Source: CAITWF01 sp038231575 (GTDB lineage Bacteria > Verrucomicrobiota > Verrucomicrobiia > Opitutales > Opitutaceae). Taken from it: 64,000 nucleotides of DNA. The stretch spans positions 1 through 64,000 of the forward strand of contig JBBRLB010000009.1 of the NCBI GenBank assembly GCA_038231575.1. Direction: 5' to 3'. The notes beneath the pieces were generated by a model. The model had not been told where the DNA came from, did no database searches, and worked only from the letters and a program-made list of their open reading frames with translations. Positions 43,110-51,980 of this stretch are shown here, in pieces. Made by a program: the position numbers and the translations under genes. Numbering within the stretch: position 1 is the stretch's first letter; each line of letters opens with the position of its first letter.

Positions 43110-43997
43110 GTGAAACTTATTTCGTTTTCCCTCGGCACGGATGGCGCACCCAAGCTCGGCTGCGAACACGGTGGCCGCATCGTCGACCTCCCTGCACTCA
43201 ATGCCGCGTTACCGACGACGATGCTCGAACTTGTTCGCACCGGCCGCAGCGCGCTCGCTGCCGTGCGCTCGGCGCTCGCCTCCGCCTCGCCCTCGGCACT
43301 TGCCCAATGCAGCCACGCCGCAAGTGCGGTTCGGTTCCTCACGCCAATCGCGCGTCCCGGAAAAGTGCTTTGCTCTGGCATCAACTACCACAGCCACTTC
43401 ACCGAAAACCCTAACGCGAAGCTTCCCACCGAACCGTTCATCTTCGCGAAGATGACTTCCGGAATCATCGGCCCCGACACACCCATTCTTCTTCCGCAAC
43501 GCGCTCCCACGATGGTCGACTATGAAGTGGAGTTCGCGGTCGTCATCGGTCGTTCGCTCACGTGCGCTCGCGAAGCGGACATCATGCCCGCGATCTTCGG
43601 CTACACGATTCTCCACGACGTCTCCGCGCGCGACGTGCAGTTCAAGGACAACCAGATCACGATCGGAAAGAACTTCGACACGTTCTGCCCCATCGGTCCG
43701 TGCATCGTTACGGCCGACGCGATTCCCGATCCCGCCGCACTCGGCCTGCGCACCCGCGTCAACGGTGAGCTCCGTCAAAACGGCTCGAACCGCGACTGGG
43801 TTTTCCCATTGCCCCGTCTGCTTTCATTTCTGTCCCACGTCATGACCCTCGAACCCGGCGACATCATTTCAACCGGCACGCCCGCCGGCGTCGGGCTTTT
43901 CCGCCAGCCACCCAGTTATCTCCGCGCCGGCGATGTCGTCGAACTCGAAGTCGACGGCATCGGCGTGTTGCGCAATCCCATCGTCGCCGCCCCATGA
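43110..43997 (+). CDS. Fumarylacetoacetate hydrolase family protein
   Basis: The 295-residue protein (GTG start) has the N-terminal FAH lid and the catalytic domain from about residue 85: GKVLCSGINYHSH, VDYEVEFAVVIGR with the metal-binding Glu pair, and GYTILHDVSARD. It closes with LEPGDIISTGTPAGVG. The family cleaves or hydrates 2-keto acids and 1,3-dicarbonyls, including 2-keto-3-deoxy sugar acids. It overlaps the next gene (ATGA). With the dehydratase and DUF1537 kinase encoded nearby it suggests carbon-carbon cleavage of a sugar-acid intermediate. Confidence 0.9.
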   Translation: MKLISFSLGTDGAPKLGCEHGGRIVDLPALNAALPTTMLELVRTGRSALAAVRSALASASPSALAQCSHAASAVRFLTPIARPGKVLCSGINYHSHFTENPNAKLPTEPFIFAKMTSGIIGPDTPILLPQRAPTMVDYEVEFAVVIGRSLTCAREADIMPAIFGYTILHDVSARDVQFKDNQITIGKNFDTFCPIGPCIVTADAIPDPAALGLRTRVNGELRQNGSNRDWVFPLPRLLSFLSHVMTLEPGDIISTGTPAGVGLFRQPPSYLRAGDVVELEVDGIGVLRNPIVAAP

Positions 43998-44419
43998 GCC
44001 CACCGCTGCAGAAACTCGATCACCTCGCCATCGTCGTGCGCGATACCGACGAGGCCCTGGAATTTTATCGCGACACGCTCGGCCTCGCCGTGCTGTTCAG
44101 CCAGGTGCTGCCCGATGCGCCGATTCGGCTGACGCATCTCGACACCGGCACGCCCGTGCACCTGCAACTCGTGCAACCGCTGCGCGACGATCATCCGCTA
44201 TCCGCGTGGCTCGCGAAAAATGGCGAGGGCCTGCACCACCTTTGTTTCCAAGTGCCGAGTGTCGCCTCCGCTATGACGGCGCTGCCCGCTGTCGGCCTGC
44301 CACTCCGCGACAAAGCTCCACGCTCCGGCCCAAACGGCCGCGCCGCCGCCTTTCTCGATCCCGCTGCCACGCGCGGCGTGTTGCTCGAAATCACCTCCGA
44401 TCCGCCGCGCGCCCCGTGA
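43994..44419 (+). CDS. VOC family (glyoxalase fold) protein
   Basis: The 141-residue protein has paired beta-alpha-beta units with candidate metal ligands in LDHLAIVV (His), VHLQLVQ (Gln), GLHHLCFQV (His) and GVLLEIT (Glu). This H-Q-H-E pattern resembles methylmalonyl-CoA epimerase. It overlaps the FAH stop (ATGA) and its own stop overlaps the kinase GTG (GTGA), so the three are translationally chained. An epimerase or isomerase of an alpha-hydroxy-keto intermediate is possible; substrate unknown. Confidence 0.83.
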   Translation: MSPPLQKLDHLAIVVRDTDEALEFYRDTLGLAVLFSQVLPDAPIRLTHLDTGTPVHLQLVQPLRDDHPLSAWLAKNGEGLHHLCFQVPSVASAMTALPAVGLPLRDKAPRSGPNGRAAAFLDPAATRGVLLEITSDPPRAP

Positions 44420-45789
44420 GAGTTTCTCGCGCCGAGCTACTAACCGCCCTGCCGCTGGAACGCGCCATCGTTCCCGCGACGCCGATCGCCAAGATCGTCG
44501 TGCTCGACGACGATCCGACCGGCACGCAAACCGTGCACGGAATCCCCGTGCTCACCGAATGGAGTGTCGCCTCGCTCGCGGCCGAACTCACCGCGCCCGG
44601 ACCTTGCTTTTACGTTCTGACGAACTCGCGTGCGCTGCCACCGGCCGCCGCCCGTCAACTCATGCTCGAACTCGGCCAAAATCTCACCGCGGCCGCGGCG
44701 CAAACATCGCGCGCCTTTCGCGTGGTCAGCCGCAGCGATTCGACGCTGCGCGGACATTTTCCCGTCGAGACCAACGCGCTCGCGGAAGCGATCGGGCCGT
44801 TCGACGCGACCTTCATCGTCCCCTCATTCTTCGATGGTGGACGCGTGACAATCAACGACGTCCACTACGTCGCCCAGGGCGACCAGTTCGTGCCGGCGGG
44901 AGAAACCGAATTTGCCCGCGACGCCACCTTTGGTTACTGCGCCTCCAACCTCCGCGAGTGGGTCGAGGAAAAATCGATGGGGCGCGTGACCAAGGCGCAA
45001 GTCGCTTCGCTTTCACTGTCCGAGCTACGCGGCGAGCCCGCTGCGCTGGGTGCGCGCCTTTTGCAGTTCCGCGACGGCGTGGTGGTGGTCGTGAACGCCG
45101 CCGCCGCCTGCGATCTTCATGCCCTGACGCATGCGCTCCACGCCGCCGAGAGCGCCGGCAAAAAATTCCTTTACCGAAGCGCGGCCTCGTTTGTCGCTGC
45201 CTACGCCGCCATTGCGCCGCGCAGCTTGCTGGTAGCGACGGAACTCGCCGCTCCCGGTCCGGGTGGTGGACTCGTAGTGGCCGGCTCCTACGTTGGCCTC
45301 ACGTCGACTCAGCTCGACGCGTTGTTTAAAAGCACTCCGATCGCCCGGGTCGAAGTTTCGGTCGAGGCGGTGCTCGCCGACTCCAAGCACCAAGCCGAGA
45401 TCCGGCGGGCCGCGCAACTCGTCAACACGCGACTCGCCCAGAATGAAAACGTCGCACTCTTCACGAGCCGCGCGCTCGTCGCCGGCCGCGATGCGAATGC
45501 CAGCCTCACCATCGGCGCGACCGTGTCAGCGGCGCTCGTTGCGATCGTGCGGGGGTTGTCGGTCCGCCCGCGCTGGTTTGTGGCAAAGGGTGGAATCACC
45601 TCGAGCGACCTCGCGACCAAGGCACTCGATGTCCGCCGCGCGCTCGTCCTCGGACAGGCACTGCCCGGCGTTCCGGTCTGGCAGCTCGGCGCCGAGAGTC
45701 GTTGGCCCGGACTCGCCTACATTGTGTTTCCCGGCAATGTCGGAGCGCCGGACTCCCTCGCCACTCTCGTTCGGAATCTCTCTGCCTAA
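44416..45789 (+). CDS. DUF1537 four-carbon/sugar acid kinase family protein
   Basis: The 457-residue protein has the N-terminal substrate domain start IVVLDDDPTGTQTVHGIPV, VVSRSDSTLRGHFPVE and, in the C-terminal ATP domain, FVAKGGITSSDLA and VFPGNVGAPDSL. Known members phosphorylate four-carbon acids (OtnK, DtnK), and one group phosphorylates 3-oxo-isoapionate in apiose breakdown. That last role would suit the lactonase-like gene heading this operon. The GTG at 44416 is set by the GTGA overlap with the VOC stop; the frame is open upstream to 43933. The usual aldolase or RuBisCO-like partner is not in the window. Confidence 0.85.
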   Translation: MRVSRAELLTALPLERAIVPATPIAKIVVLDDDPTGTQTVHGIPVLTEWSVASLAAELTAPGPCFYVLTNSRALPPAAARQLMLELGQNLTAAAAQTSRAFRVVSRSDSTLRGHFPVETNALAEAIGPFDATFIVPSFFDGGRVTINDVHYVAQGDQFVPAGETEFARDATFGYCASNLREWVEEKSMGRVTKAQVASLSLSELRGEPAALGARLLQFRDGVVVVVNAAAACDLHALTHALHAAESAGKKFLYRSAASFVAAYAAIAPRSLLVATELAAPGPGGGLVVAGSYVGLTSTQLDALFKSTPIARVEVSVEAVLADSKHQAEIRRAAQLVNTRLAQNENVALFTSRALVAGRDANASLTIGATVSAALVAIVRGLSVRPRWFVAKGGITSSDLATKALDVRRALVLGQALPGVPVWQLGAESRWPGLAYIVFPGNVGAPDSLATLVRNLSA

Positions 45790-45800
45790 CCCCACACCTC

Positions 45801-46919
45801 ATGGCCCGCGTCGTCCTCGAAAATCTTGTCAAGACTTACCCTGAAAAAACCGGGCCGGGCGTGACGGCCGTCAAAAGCATCAACCTCGAGATCGCGGATC
45901 GCGAGTTCATGGTGCTCGTCGGCCCAAGCGGCTGTGGCAAATCAACCACGCTCCGCATGATCGCCGGCCTCGAAGAAGTTTCCAGCGGCACCATTTCGAT
46001 CGCTGACAAAGTCGTGAACGACGTGCTGCCCAAAGACCGCGACATCGCGATGGTTTTCCAAAACTACGCGCTCTACCCGCACATGAGCGTCTACGAAAAC
46101 ATGGCATTTGGATTGAAGCTGCGAAAATTTCCCCAAGCCGAGATCGAAGCACGGGTTCGCGAAGCCGCCGCGATGCTCGGACTTACCGACTACCTCGACC
46201 GCCGGCCCAAGGCTCTCTCGGGCGGGCAACGCCAGCGCGTCGCCGTGGGCCGCGCGATCGTGCGCAAACCGAAGGTGTTTCTCTTCGACGAGCCGCTCTC
46301 GAACCTCGATGCGAAAATGCGCGTTTCCACCCGCACCGAGATTTCAAAGCTCCACGCCCGCCTGGGCGCCACCATGATCTACGTCACCCACGATCAAGTG
46401 GAAGCGATGACCATGGGCGATCGCATCTGCGTCATGAAAGACGGGGAGATCCAGCAGGTCGCCGCCCCGCTCGAACTCTACAACCATCCCGCCAACATGT
46501 TTGTCGCCGGCTTCATCGGCAGCCCACCGATGAATTTTTTCCGCGGCACCATCCGCAAGGTGGGTGACGAGCTCTCGTTCATCGAGTCCAACGACCGGAC
46601 AGCTCCCGTTGCCATCAAACTTTGCGGGACGCTCGCGGCCAAAGCTTGCGCCTGTCTCGAACGACCCGTCGTGCTTGGTATCCGCCCCGAAGACGTGCTG
46701 ATCGCAAGCGACGCCCACGCAGCCAACTCCGTCGAAGCCACCGTCGAGGTTTCGGAACCAATGGGGGCCGAGACTCTGCTCCATCTGGAAGCCGGCGCGA
46801 CCCATTTTGTCGTCCGCACGCGGTCGGCGGAAAATTTTGAATTCGATCAACGGCTCAGAGTCCTGATTGACGTCAGTAAAGCGCACCTCTTCGATGCCGC
46901 GACCGAGCAGGTTCTTTAG
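45801..46919 (+). CDS. Carbohydrate ABC transporter ATPase (UgpC/MsmK type)
   Basis: The 372-residue protein has Walker A GPSGCGKST (41-49), the Q-loop FQNYALYPHM, signature LSGGQRQRVAVGRA, Walker B VFLFDEP, and THDQVEAMTMGDR. A C-terminal TOBE regulatory domain follows. ATPases of this type energise CUT1 permease pairs and are often encoded apart from them. The importer at 19.7-25.0 kb has two permeases and two binding proteins but no ATPase, so this is the best candidate. Both operons carry the same operator site. It is the last gene of its operon, 11 bases behind the kinase gene. Confidence 0.93.
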   Translation: MARVVLENLVKTYPEKTGPGVTAVKSINLEIADREFMVLVGPSGCGKSTTLRMIAGLEEVSSGTISIADKVVNDVLPKDRDIAMVFQNYALYPHMSVYENMAFGLKLRKFPQAEIEARVREAAAMLGLTDYLDRRPKALSGGQRQRVAVGRAIVRKPKVFLFDEPLSNLDAKMRVSTRTEISKLHARLGATMIYVTHDQVEAMTMGDRICVMKDGEIQQVAAPLELYNHPANMFVAGFIGSPPMNFFRGTIRKVGDELSFIESNDRTAPVAIKLCGTLAAKACACLERPVVLGIRPEDVLIASDAHAANSVEATVEVSEPMGAETLLHLEAGATHFVVRTRSAENFEFDQRLRVLIDVSKAHLFDAATEQVL

Positions 46920-47019
46920 ACGGAGCAAGTCACGAACCGGTTGAGACCCAGCCAAGCACGCCGGACAGCGCAAAAATCGCGAGCAAGCGGATCGCCCTTA
47001 ACTTGGACTGAGAGATCCA

Positions 47020-48513
47020 TCAGAGGTCGGCGCCGAGCGCGGCGATAAGCTGCGCCATGAGGCCCATGCCCATCTGGTAAATCACGCGGTAGTCGCCACG
47101 CTGGAGGGACTCGCCGCCTTTGTTGGCCTGGGCGACGCCGCCGAGAAAGCCGTCGGGTGCGAGATGGCCCACGAGACCGCGATGGCAACGCATGGCGGAA
47201 GCCAGCGCGTCGGCTCCGAGCCAGCCTTCGCGCGCGCCGATGGCCAGCGCGGCGCCGATGCCTGCGCTGCCGGCCGTGTCGGGCGGAGTGTGCAACTCAT
47301 CGACGAAGCAGGACCAGAGGCCATCGGGGCGCTGGAACTCTTGCGTCCACCTGGCGAGTTCGCGGAACGACGCGATCACGTCGGTGGTGTCGGTGCGGTG
47401 CTGGAGTTCGCGAAGCGTGCGGGCGCAGCCGAGGAGTTGCCACGCGATGCCACGGGCCCAGTTGCGGTTGCCCTTCTTGCCATCGGCGGCTTCGCGCGTG
47501 CGCCAGAACGTCTGGCCGTCGAAGAGCCGCGTGTGACGCGTGCGGAGTTGGGTGAGCGCGAGTTTTTGCAACACCTCGTCGCCGCGCGCGCGGCCGAGCA
47601 CCGCGAGCGGATAGCCCACGGTGTAGGAGCCTTCACTCGATGTTTGGTCGCCGTCGAGGATGGCGTCGTCGGCATCGTGGCACGATGACCAGAATTTCAG
47701 CGGCAACTCCAGCAACGGTGACGCCGGCTCGAATTGCGCGAGCGCCGCGAAGGGCAGCGTGCCCTCGATCCCGTAGATGCGACCGTCGCTCACGTCGCTG
47801 ACGTGGTTTTCGTAAACGAGTTTTCCATCGCGCACAAACTGCGCGAGATGACGGCGCGCGGCATCGCGCAATCCGGCGTGCGCCGGCCGGGCCGACAGGT
47901 CGAGCAATCCATCGAGCACGCATCCCTCCTGCCAACTAAAGCCCTGCACGCAGGCCAACGTGTTCATCCGCGCAAAATATTCCGCGAGTGCATCGGCCCC
48001 GCCGGGCACCAGCAGATGCGGTTGGAACTCCGCCGGCATCCCCGGCCCATCGACAAAAATCCGCGCCGGCGCGCCTTTGGCGAGGCGCAGCGCGAGGCTC
48101 TCGCGGCGGAGCGCGGCCACGTCGGACGCGGTGAGCGGAATTTCATACGGCTGAAATATACAGCCGTAGCGAATATCGAACGTGCCGACGACGCGGCCTG
48201 ACTGAGGCAAAAATGCCTCGATGAGTTTCTCATCGCGAATGTCGAGGCCAACGGTGAGGCGTAGCCACGTGGGCGTCGCGGCGACGGGCAGATCGGGCCA
48301 GGCGAGCGGCAGTGGCATCGCATCGACGAGCACCGCTTTCCAGCCGAAGGGCGAGCGCTTGCCGGAAGGGAGCGCCGACTCCGGCGGCAACGCAACGCGC
48401 GCGGGCAGATGCTGGGCCCGCGCGGGAAGCGGGGCGGCGCTGGCTGCGCGTGAAGCGCAGAGCGCGCCGCCCGCCGCGACAATCCCAGTTTGAATAAAGC
48501 GACGGCGGTTCAT
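47020..48513 (-). CDS. GH105-like (alpha/alpha)6 barrel glycosidase with Tat signal
   Basis: The 497-residue protein has a twin-arginine signal MNRRRFIQTGIVAAGGALC (about 1-28). An extra N-terminal beta-rich domain (about 50-180) precedes a helical barrel. Barrel motifs SDVSDGRIYGIEGT, GDQTSSEGSYTVGYP, NRNWARGIAWQLLG and DTAGSAGIGAALAIG resemble unsaturated rhamnogalacturonyl/glucuronyl hydrolases (GH105/GH88). The export route suggests a folded periplasmic enzyme. It is the last gene of the second glycan locus, directly behind a receptor gene, and converges on the ABC ATPase gene. The 100-base convergent gap holds no clear terminator. Confidence 0.78.
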   Translation of the reverse strand: MNRRRFIQTGIVAAGGALCASRAASAAPLPARAQHLPARVALPPESALPSGKRSPFGWKAVLVDAMPLPLAWPDLPVAATPTWLRLTVGLDIRDEKLIEAFLPQSGRVVGTFDIRYGCIFQPYEIPLTASDVAALRRESLALRLAKGAPARIFVDGPGMPAEFQPHLLVPGGADALAEYFARMNTLACVQGFSWQEGCVLDGLLDLSARPAHAGLRDAARRHLAQFVRDGKLVYENHVSDVSDGRIYGIEGTLPFAALAQFEPASPLLELPLKFWSSCHDADDAILDGDQTSSEGSYTVGYPLAVLGRARGDEVLQKLALTQLRTRHTRLFDGQTFWRTREAADGKKGNRNWARGIAWQLLGCARTLRELQHRTDTTDVIASFRELARWTQEFQRPDGLWSCFVDELHTPPDTAGSAGIGAALAIGAREGWLGADALASAMRCHRGLVGHLAPDGFLGGVAQANKGGESLQRGDYRVIYQMGMGLMAQLIAALGADL

Positions 48514-48535
48514 CCGAGGAGTCGCCGACCAGACA

Positions 48536-51500
48536 TCAGAAGCTAAACGTGTTCGTCAGATAAATGCGCTGCTCGGGCGCGAGGCGGTAGGACGCGATCT
48601 GGCCCGTGGGCTGCACGGTGACCGGGATGAGGTCGCCGCCGCTCGCGAAGGCGTTGCGGACTTGGAGCGACGCCTTCCAGTCGATCTTGCTGGACCAAAT
48701 TTTCCGGCCGTAGCCGACAGTGAGATCGACGTTCGTCTCGGCGGGGGCGTAGTAGGGATTGCCGATGCCGAGATCGACGGAGCCGTCGGCCTTGTATTTC
48801 GCGGGGTAGCCGATGCCGAGTTTGCTCTGCCAGCGGACGCCTGTCGTGACGCTCCAACCGCGGAGGAAACTCTCCTTCGAGAACGAATAGTTGCTCACGA
48901 AGTTGACGCGATACTTCCGCTGCTCGGCGGCGGCGGAGCCCTCGGTGGCGAGCATCGTGGCGAACGGAATGTAAACCGTGCTGCTCACGAACGAGCCGAC
49001 CGTCTCGACGCTGCTCGGGAGCGGCGTGCCGAGGACGAAGCCCGTCGGATAATTCGTGCGGGGCTTCCCCGCGAGTTCGTCCCAGACGGGGCGCAGCGCG
49101 GCGATGATTTTTTTGGCGGTGGGCGCGATGTTGGTTTGCACGGTCTCGCCGGACGCGAAGTTCGCGAGGATGCGCCACTGCTTGGTCGGGTTGAAGACGA
49201 CGTCGAGTTCGTGGCCCTTGGCCTTGAAGTCTGTCGTGTCGGACACGCCGCTGACGCCGGTCACGGTCTGGCCCTGGTCGTTGGTCGCGGCCGAGCCGGA
49301 GTAGGTGAAGCCGTAGAGGGTGCGAAAGTTCGACGGCAGCGCAGCGAAGATTTTCTCGATGTCCGCCTTGCGGTTGATGGAAGGATTGCGGTTGGCGTTG
49401 TCCTCGGAGATCCAGAAGCCGGTCATCTGCACGATCGCGTTGGTGTAGTTGAAGGGCTGCGTGAAACTCTGGCCGACGACGGAGGTGTCGAAGTGATTAT
49501 AGCGGAGGGTGAGCCGGTCGTTGAAAAACGAGAGATTGAGGCCGTATTCGCGGGTCTTGCCCTGGGGTGACGGGAGGAAATCGCCGACGTAATTGATGCG
49601 CGAGCCGAGGGGCGTGAAGTTCGACGACGCGTTCATAAACGCGCTCGCGTCCATGCCCCACGGCAGCCGCGCGACCTTCTGCGGCCAGCGCAGGACGGCG
49701 CCGTAGCTTTTGACCTCCTTGCCGACTTTGACCTCGGTGAAGGAGTAAACGTTATAGTCGTCCAAGCCCTTGACGTTGGAATCGGGCTGGAGCGGATCGT
49801 AGGCGAAATTCGTGCGGGGCGAGAAGCGATCGGATTCGTCGCGCCGAAGGCCGCCGGTGGTGACGAGGAGATTGTCGAACCAGTAGCTCTGGAGGATGGC
49901 AGCACCGGAGGTGATCGTCTCGCGGAAGCGCGAGCCACCATTAAAAATTTCCTTCATCTTCGTCTCGACGAGGGCGAAGTCCGCCTGCTGGGTCGCCGGC
50001 ACGGACGCGGGCGCGCTCCAGAATGAAGTCGGCGATGTGAGACCATTTTGAATCGCGGTGGTCTTGATCGCGTTGAGCTTGAGCGGCGCGCCGCCGACGA
50101 CCGATGGCCCGAGGTAAACGAGCAGATTGGGGAGGCGGTTGAAGCTGGCGATGTTGGTGCTGATCTGATCCGCCGCCACGCCCGTCGTGGTGAGCTTGGT
50201 GGTGTAGGAGAGACCATCGACGGAGGCGCGTTCGTAGAGGCCGGTGAGCGTGTGACGGCCGAGCCACTTGCCGAGCGCGGACGACACGTCTTTGAAATCG
50301 TAGCGCGCAAACGACGTGAGGCGGAACGTGTGGCGATCGGTGAAGCTGTTGCCGTATTGCTGCTGGCTCATGACGGCGTAGGGGCGGCCGACGTTCGGAT
50401 TGACGCGGCCGTCGGGCAGGTAGGCGTTCACGTCGATGCGGACGTGATTGGCGTTGCCCTGCGTGCCGAAGAAGGAGTTGCGGTTCCGGTTGTCGTAACG
50501 CTGCACGTAGTAGGCCGCCTCGACGCCGAGCCGATCCTCCCATGCGCGCTGCTCGAAGGAAAACGTCGCGGTGTGGAAGCTGTCACGCTGGCGACCGGTC
50601 TCGTCGATCTGGTTATTTTTCCAGTCGAAGGGTGCGAAATTGGTGAAGCCCTGGAACTTGATCCCGGCGGGGCGGCGATTGTCGGGATAGTAGCCGGCGG
50701 GGATTTCCCCGACGTTGAAGGTCTCGTAGAAGGCGACGTTGTCGAACGTGGCGTCGCGGTTCACCTGGGCTTGGAAGATTCCGTTGCGCACGGCGTTCAA
50801 TCCGGCACCCGTCGTCAGCGTGCTGCGGAAACTCTGATCGGGCGCAGCGGCGGTGCCGGACGCGAAGGGCGTGACGATGGAGCCGAAAATCTGCGCCTGG
50901 CCGACGAGGCGGCTGGTCGGGCTCGCGGTGAAGAACACGCCGGCCTCCTGCGTCGCGGCGGCGGGATTCCGCGCAGGGTCGTCGTAGAAATTCCAGTCCC
51001 ACGTCGGCCGGCCGGCGGCATACCACTGGTCGGAAATACTGTTGAAAGGCAGCACGGCGAAAGGCCGATTGGCGCGCGTGGTGCCAGTCTCGAAATTCAC
51101 GCGGAGCGCGGTGGTGCGGTAGGGCTCGAAGCTCACCGTGCCATAGAGGCGCTGCTTGTTTTCGAAGGCGGGGCGCTGGTTGTAGCGCTCCTGGTCTTCA
51201 AGCGCGATGAGGCGGAAGGCGAGTTTCTTGGGGATGAGCACGCGGTTGAAATCGACGGAGGCGCGCAGCGCGTCGTTGTTGCCGTAGCGGAACTCGATCC
51301 GGTTTTTGTCCCGGATCAGATCGGCCTTCGAGGGCGTCGAGTCCACCACGCCGGCGGGACTGCCGACGCCGAAGAGAATGGCGTTGGCCCCGCGGATGAC
51401 GGTCACGCCGTCGGTGTTGTAGCCGTCGAAACCGAAATCGGAGGTGAAGTAACCGCGGGTGGAATTCGGACCGGCGAGGCCGCGGGTGCGATTCTGCGTC

Positions 51501-51940
51501 TGCGGCGAGTTGCGCGAGCCGTCGCCGACGATTTGGTCGTTGTTGATGTTGCCGCCGGTGCCGTTGGAGAAATTACCACCCGGGCCGGCCGCTTCCATGC
51601 CGGTGGCGTAGATGAGGAGGTCGCTGACGTTGGTCGCGCCGATGTCGGTGAGGAAATCCTTCGTGTAGATCGAGACGGAGGCGCCGATGTCTTTCACGGG
51701 CGTGTTGAGCCGGGTGCCGGCGAGCGTGGTCGAGGCGGCGTAGCCGGTGTCGCGCTCGGTCGAGACAACGAAGGGATTGAGGACGAGGGTGGTCTCGTCG
51801 TCAGGTTTGTTTGGGGCGGAGGCAGAGTTGATCGCGACTTGCGCGCAGAGGAGCACGGGAAGGCACGCGGCGAGCGAAACGAGGGCGGTGCGTCGTAGGA
51901 GACGCCGCAGCTTGGTAGGAGTGAGGAACGCGGGATTCAT
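48536..51940 (-). CDS. TonB-dependent outer membrane receptor (long type)
   Basis: The 1134-residue protein has a Sec signal (about 1-34, ending LLCAQ), the box VLNPFVVSTERDTGYAAS, and a plug with GANAILFGVGSPAGVVDS. Its large barrel ends in YLTNTFSF. It belongs to the same subgroup as 57592-61056, not to the short receptors at 1.7 and 25 kb. The neighbouring GH105-like, GH39-like and MFS genes point to uptake of a plant-type oligosaccharide. No SusD-like partner is encoded. Confidence 0.93.
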   Translation of the reverse strand: MNPAFLTPTKLRRLLRRTALVSLAACLPVLLCAQVAINSASAPNKPDDETTLVLNPFVVSTERDTGYAASTTLAGTRLNTPVKDIGASVSIYTKDFLTDIGATNVSDLLIYATGMEAAGPGGNFSNGTGGNINNDQIVGDGSRNSPQTQNRTRGLAGPNSTRGYFTSDFGFDGYNTDGVTVIRGANAILFGVGSPAGVVDSTPSKADLIRDKNRIEFRYGNNDALRASVDFNRVLIPKKLAFRLIALEDQERYNQRPAFENKQRLYGTVSFEPYRTTALRVNFETGTTRANRPFAVLPFNSISDQWYAAGRPTWDWNFYDDPARNPAAATQEAGVFFTASPTSRLVGQAQIFGSIVTPFASGTAAAPDQSFRSTLTTGAGLNAVRNGIFQAQVNRDATFDNVAFYETFNVGEIPAGYYPDNRRPAGIKFQGFTNFAPFDWKNNQIDETGRQRDSFHTATFSFEQRAWEDRLGVEAAYYVQRYDNRNRNSFFGTQGNANHVRIDVNAYLPDGRVNPNVGRPYAVMSQQQYGNSFTDRHTFRLTSFARYDFKDVSSALGKWLGRHTLTGLYERASVDGLSYTTKLTTTGVAADQISTNIASFNRLPNLLVYLGPSVVGGAPLKLNAIKTTAIQNGLTSPTSFWSAPASVPATQQADFALVETKMKEIFNGGSRFRETITSGAAILQSYWFDNLLVTTGGLRRDESDRFSPRTNFAYDPLQPDSNVKGLDDYNVYSFTEVKVGKEVKSYGAVLRWPQKVARLPWGMDASAFMNASSNFTPLGSRINYVGDFLPSPQGKTREYGLNLSFFNDRLTLRYNHFDTSVVGQSFTQPFNYTNAIVQMTGFWISEDNANRNPSINRKADIEKIFAALPSNFRTLYGFTYSGSAATNDQGQTVTGVSGVSDTTDFKAKGHELDVVFNPTKQWRILANFASGETVQTNIAPTAKKIIAALRPVWDELAGKPRTNYPTGFVLGTPLPSSVETVGSFVSSTVYIPFATMLATEGSAAAEQRKYRVNFVSNYSFSKESFLRGWSVTTGVRWQSKLGIGYPAKYKADGSVDLGIGNPYYAPAETNVDLTVGYGRKIWSSKIDWKASLQVRNAFASGGDLIPVTVQPTGQIASYRLAPEQRIYLTNTFSF

Positions 51941-51980
51941 TTGGATGTTTTGGGTCAGATAAAATTAACGTGGTGAGCTT

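Noticed and set aside
43126..43139. TTTCGTTTTCCCTC resembling the DeoR-type operator
   Set aside because: It lies inside the FAH coding sequence (codons for ISFSLG), deviates in the last bases and is not at a promoter.
44416..45789. Complete four-carbon-acid kinase/aldolase module (OtnK/OtnC type)
   Set aside because: The class II aldolase, PdxA-like dehydrogenase or RuBisCO-like partner that normally accompanies the kinase is absent from the window.
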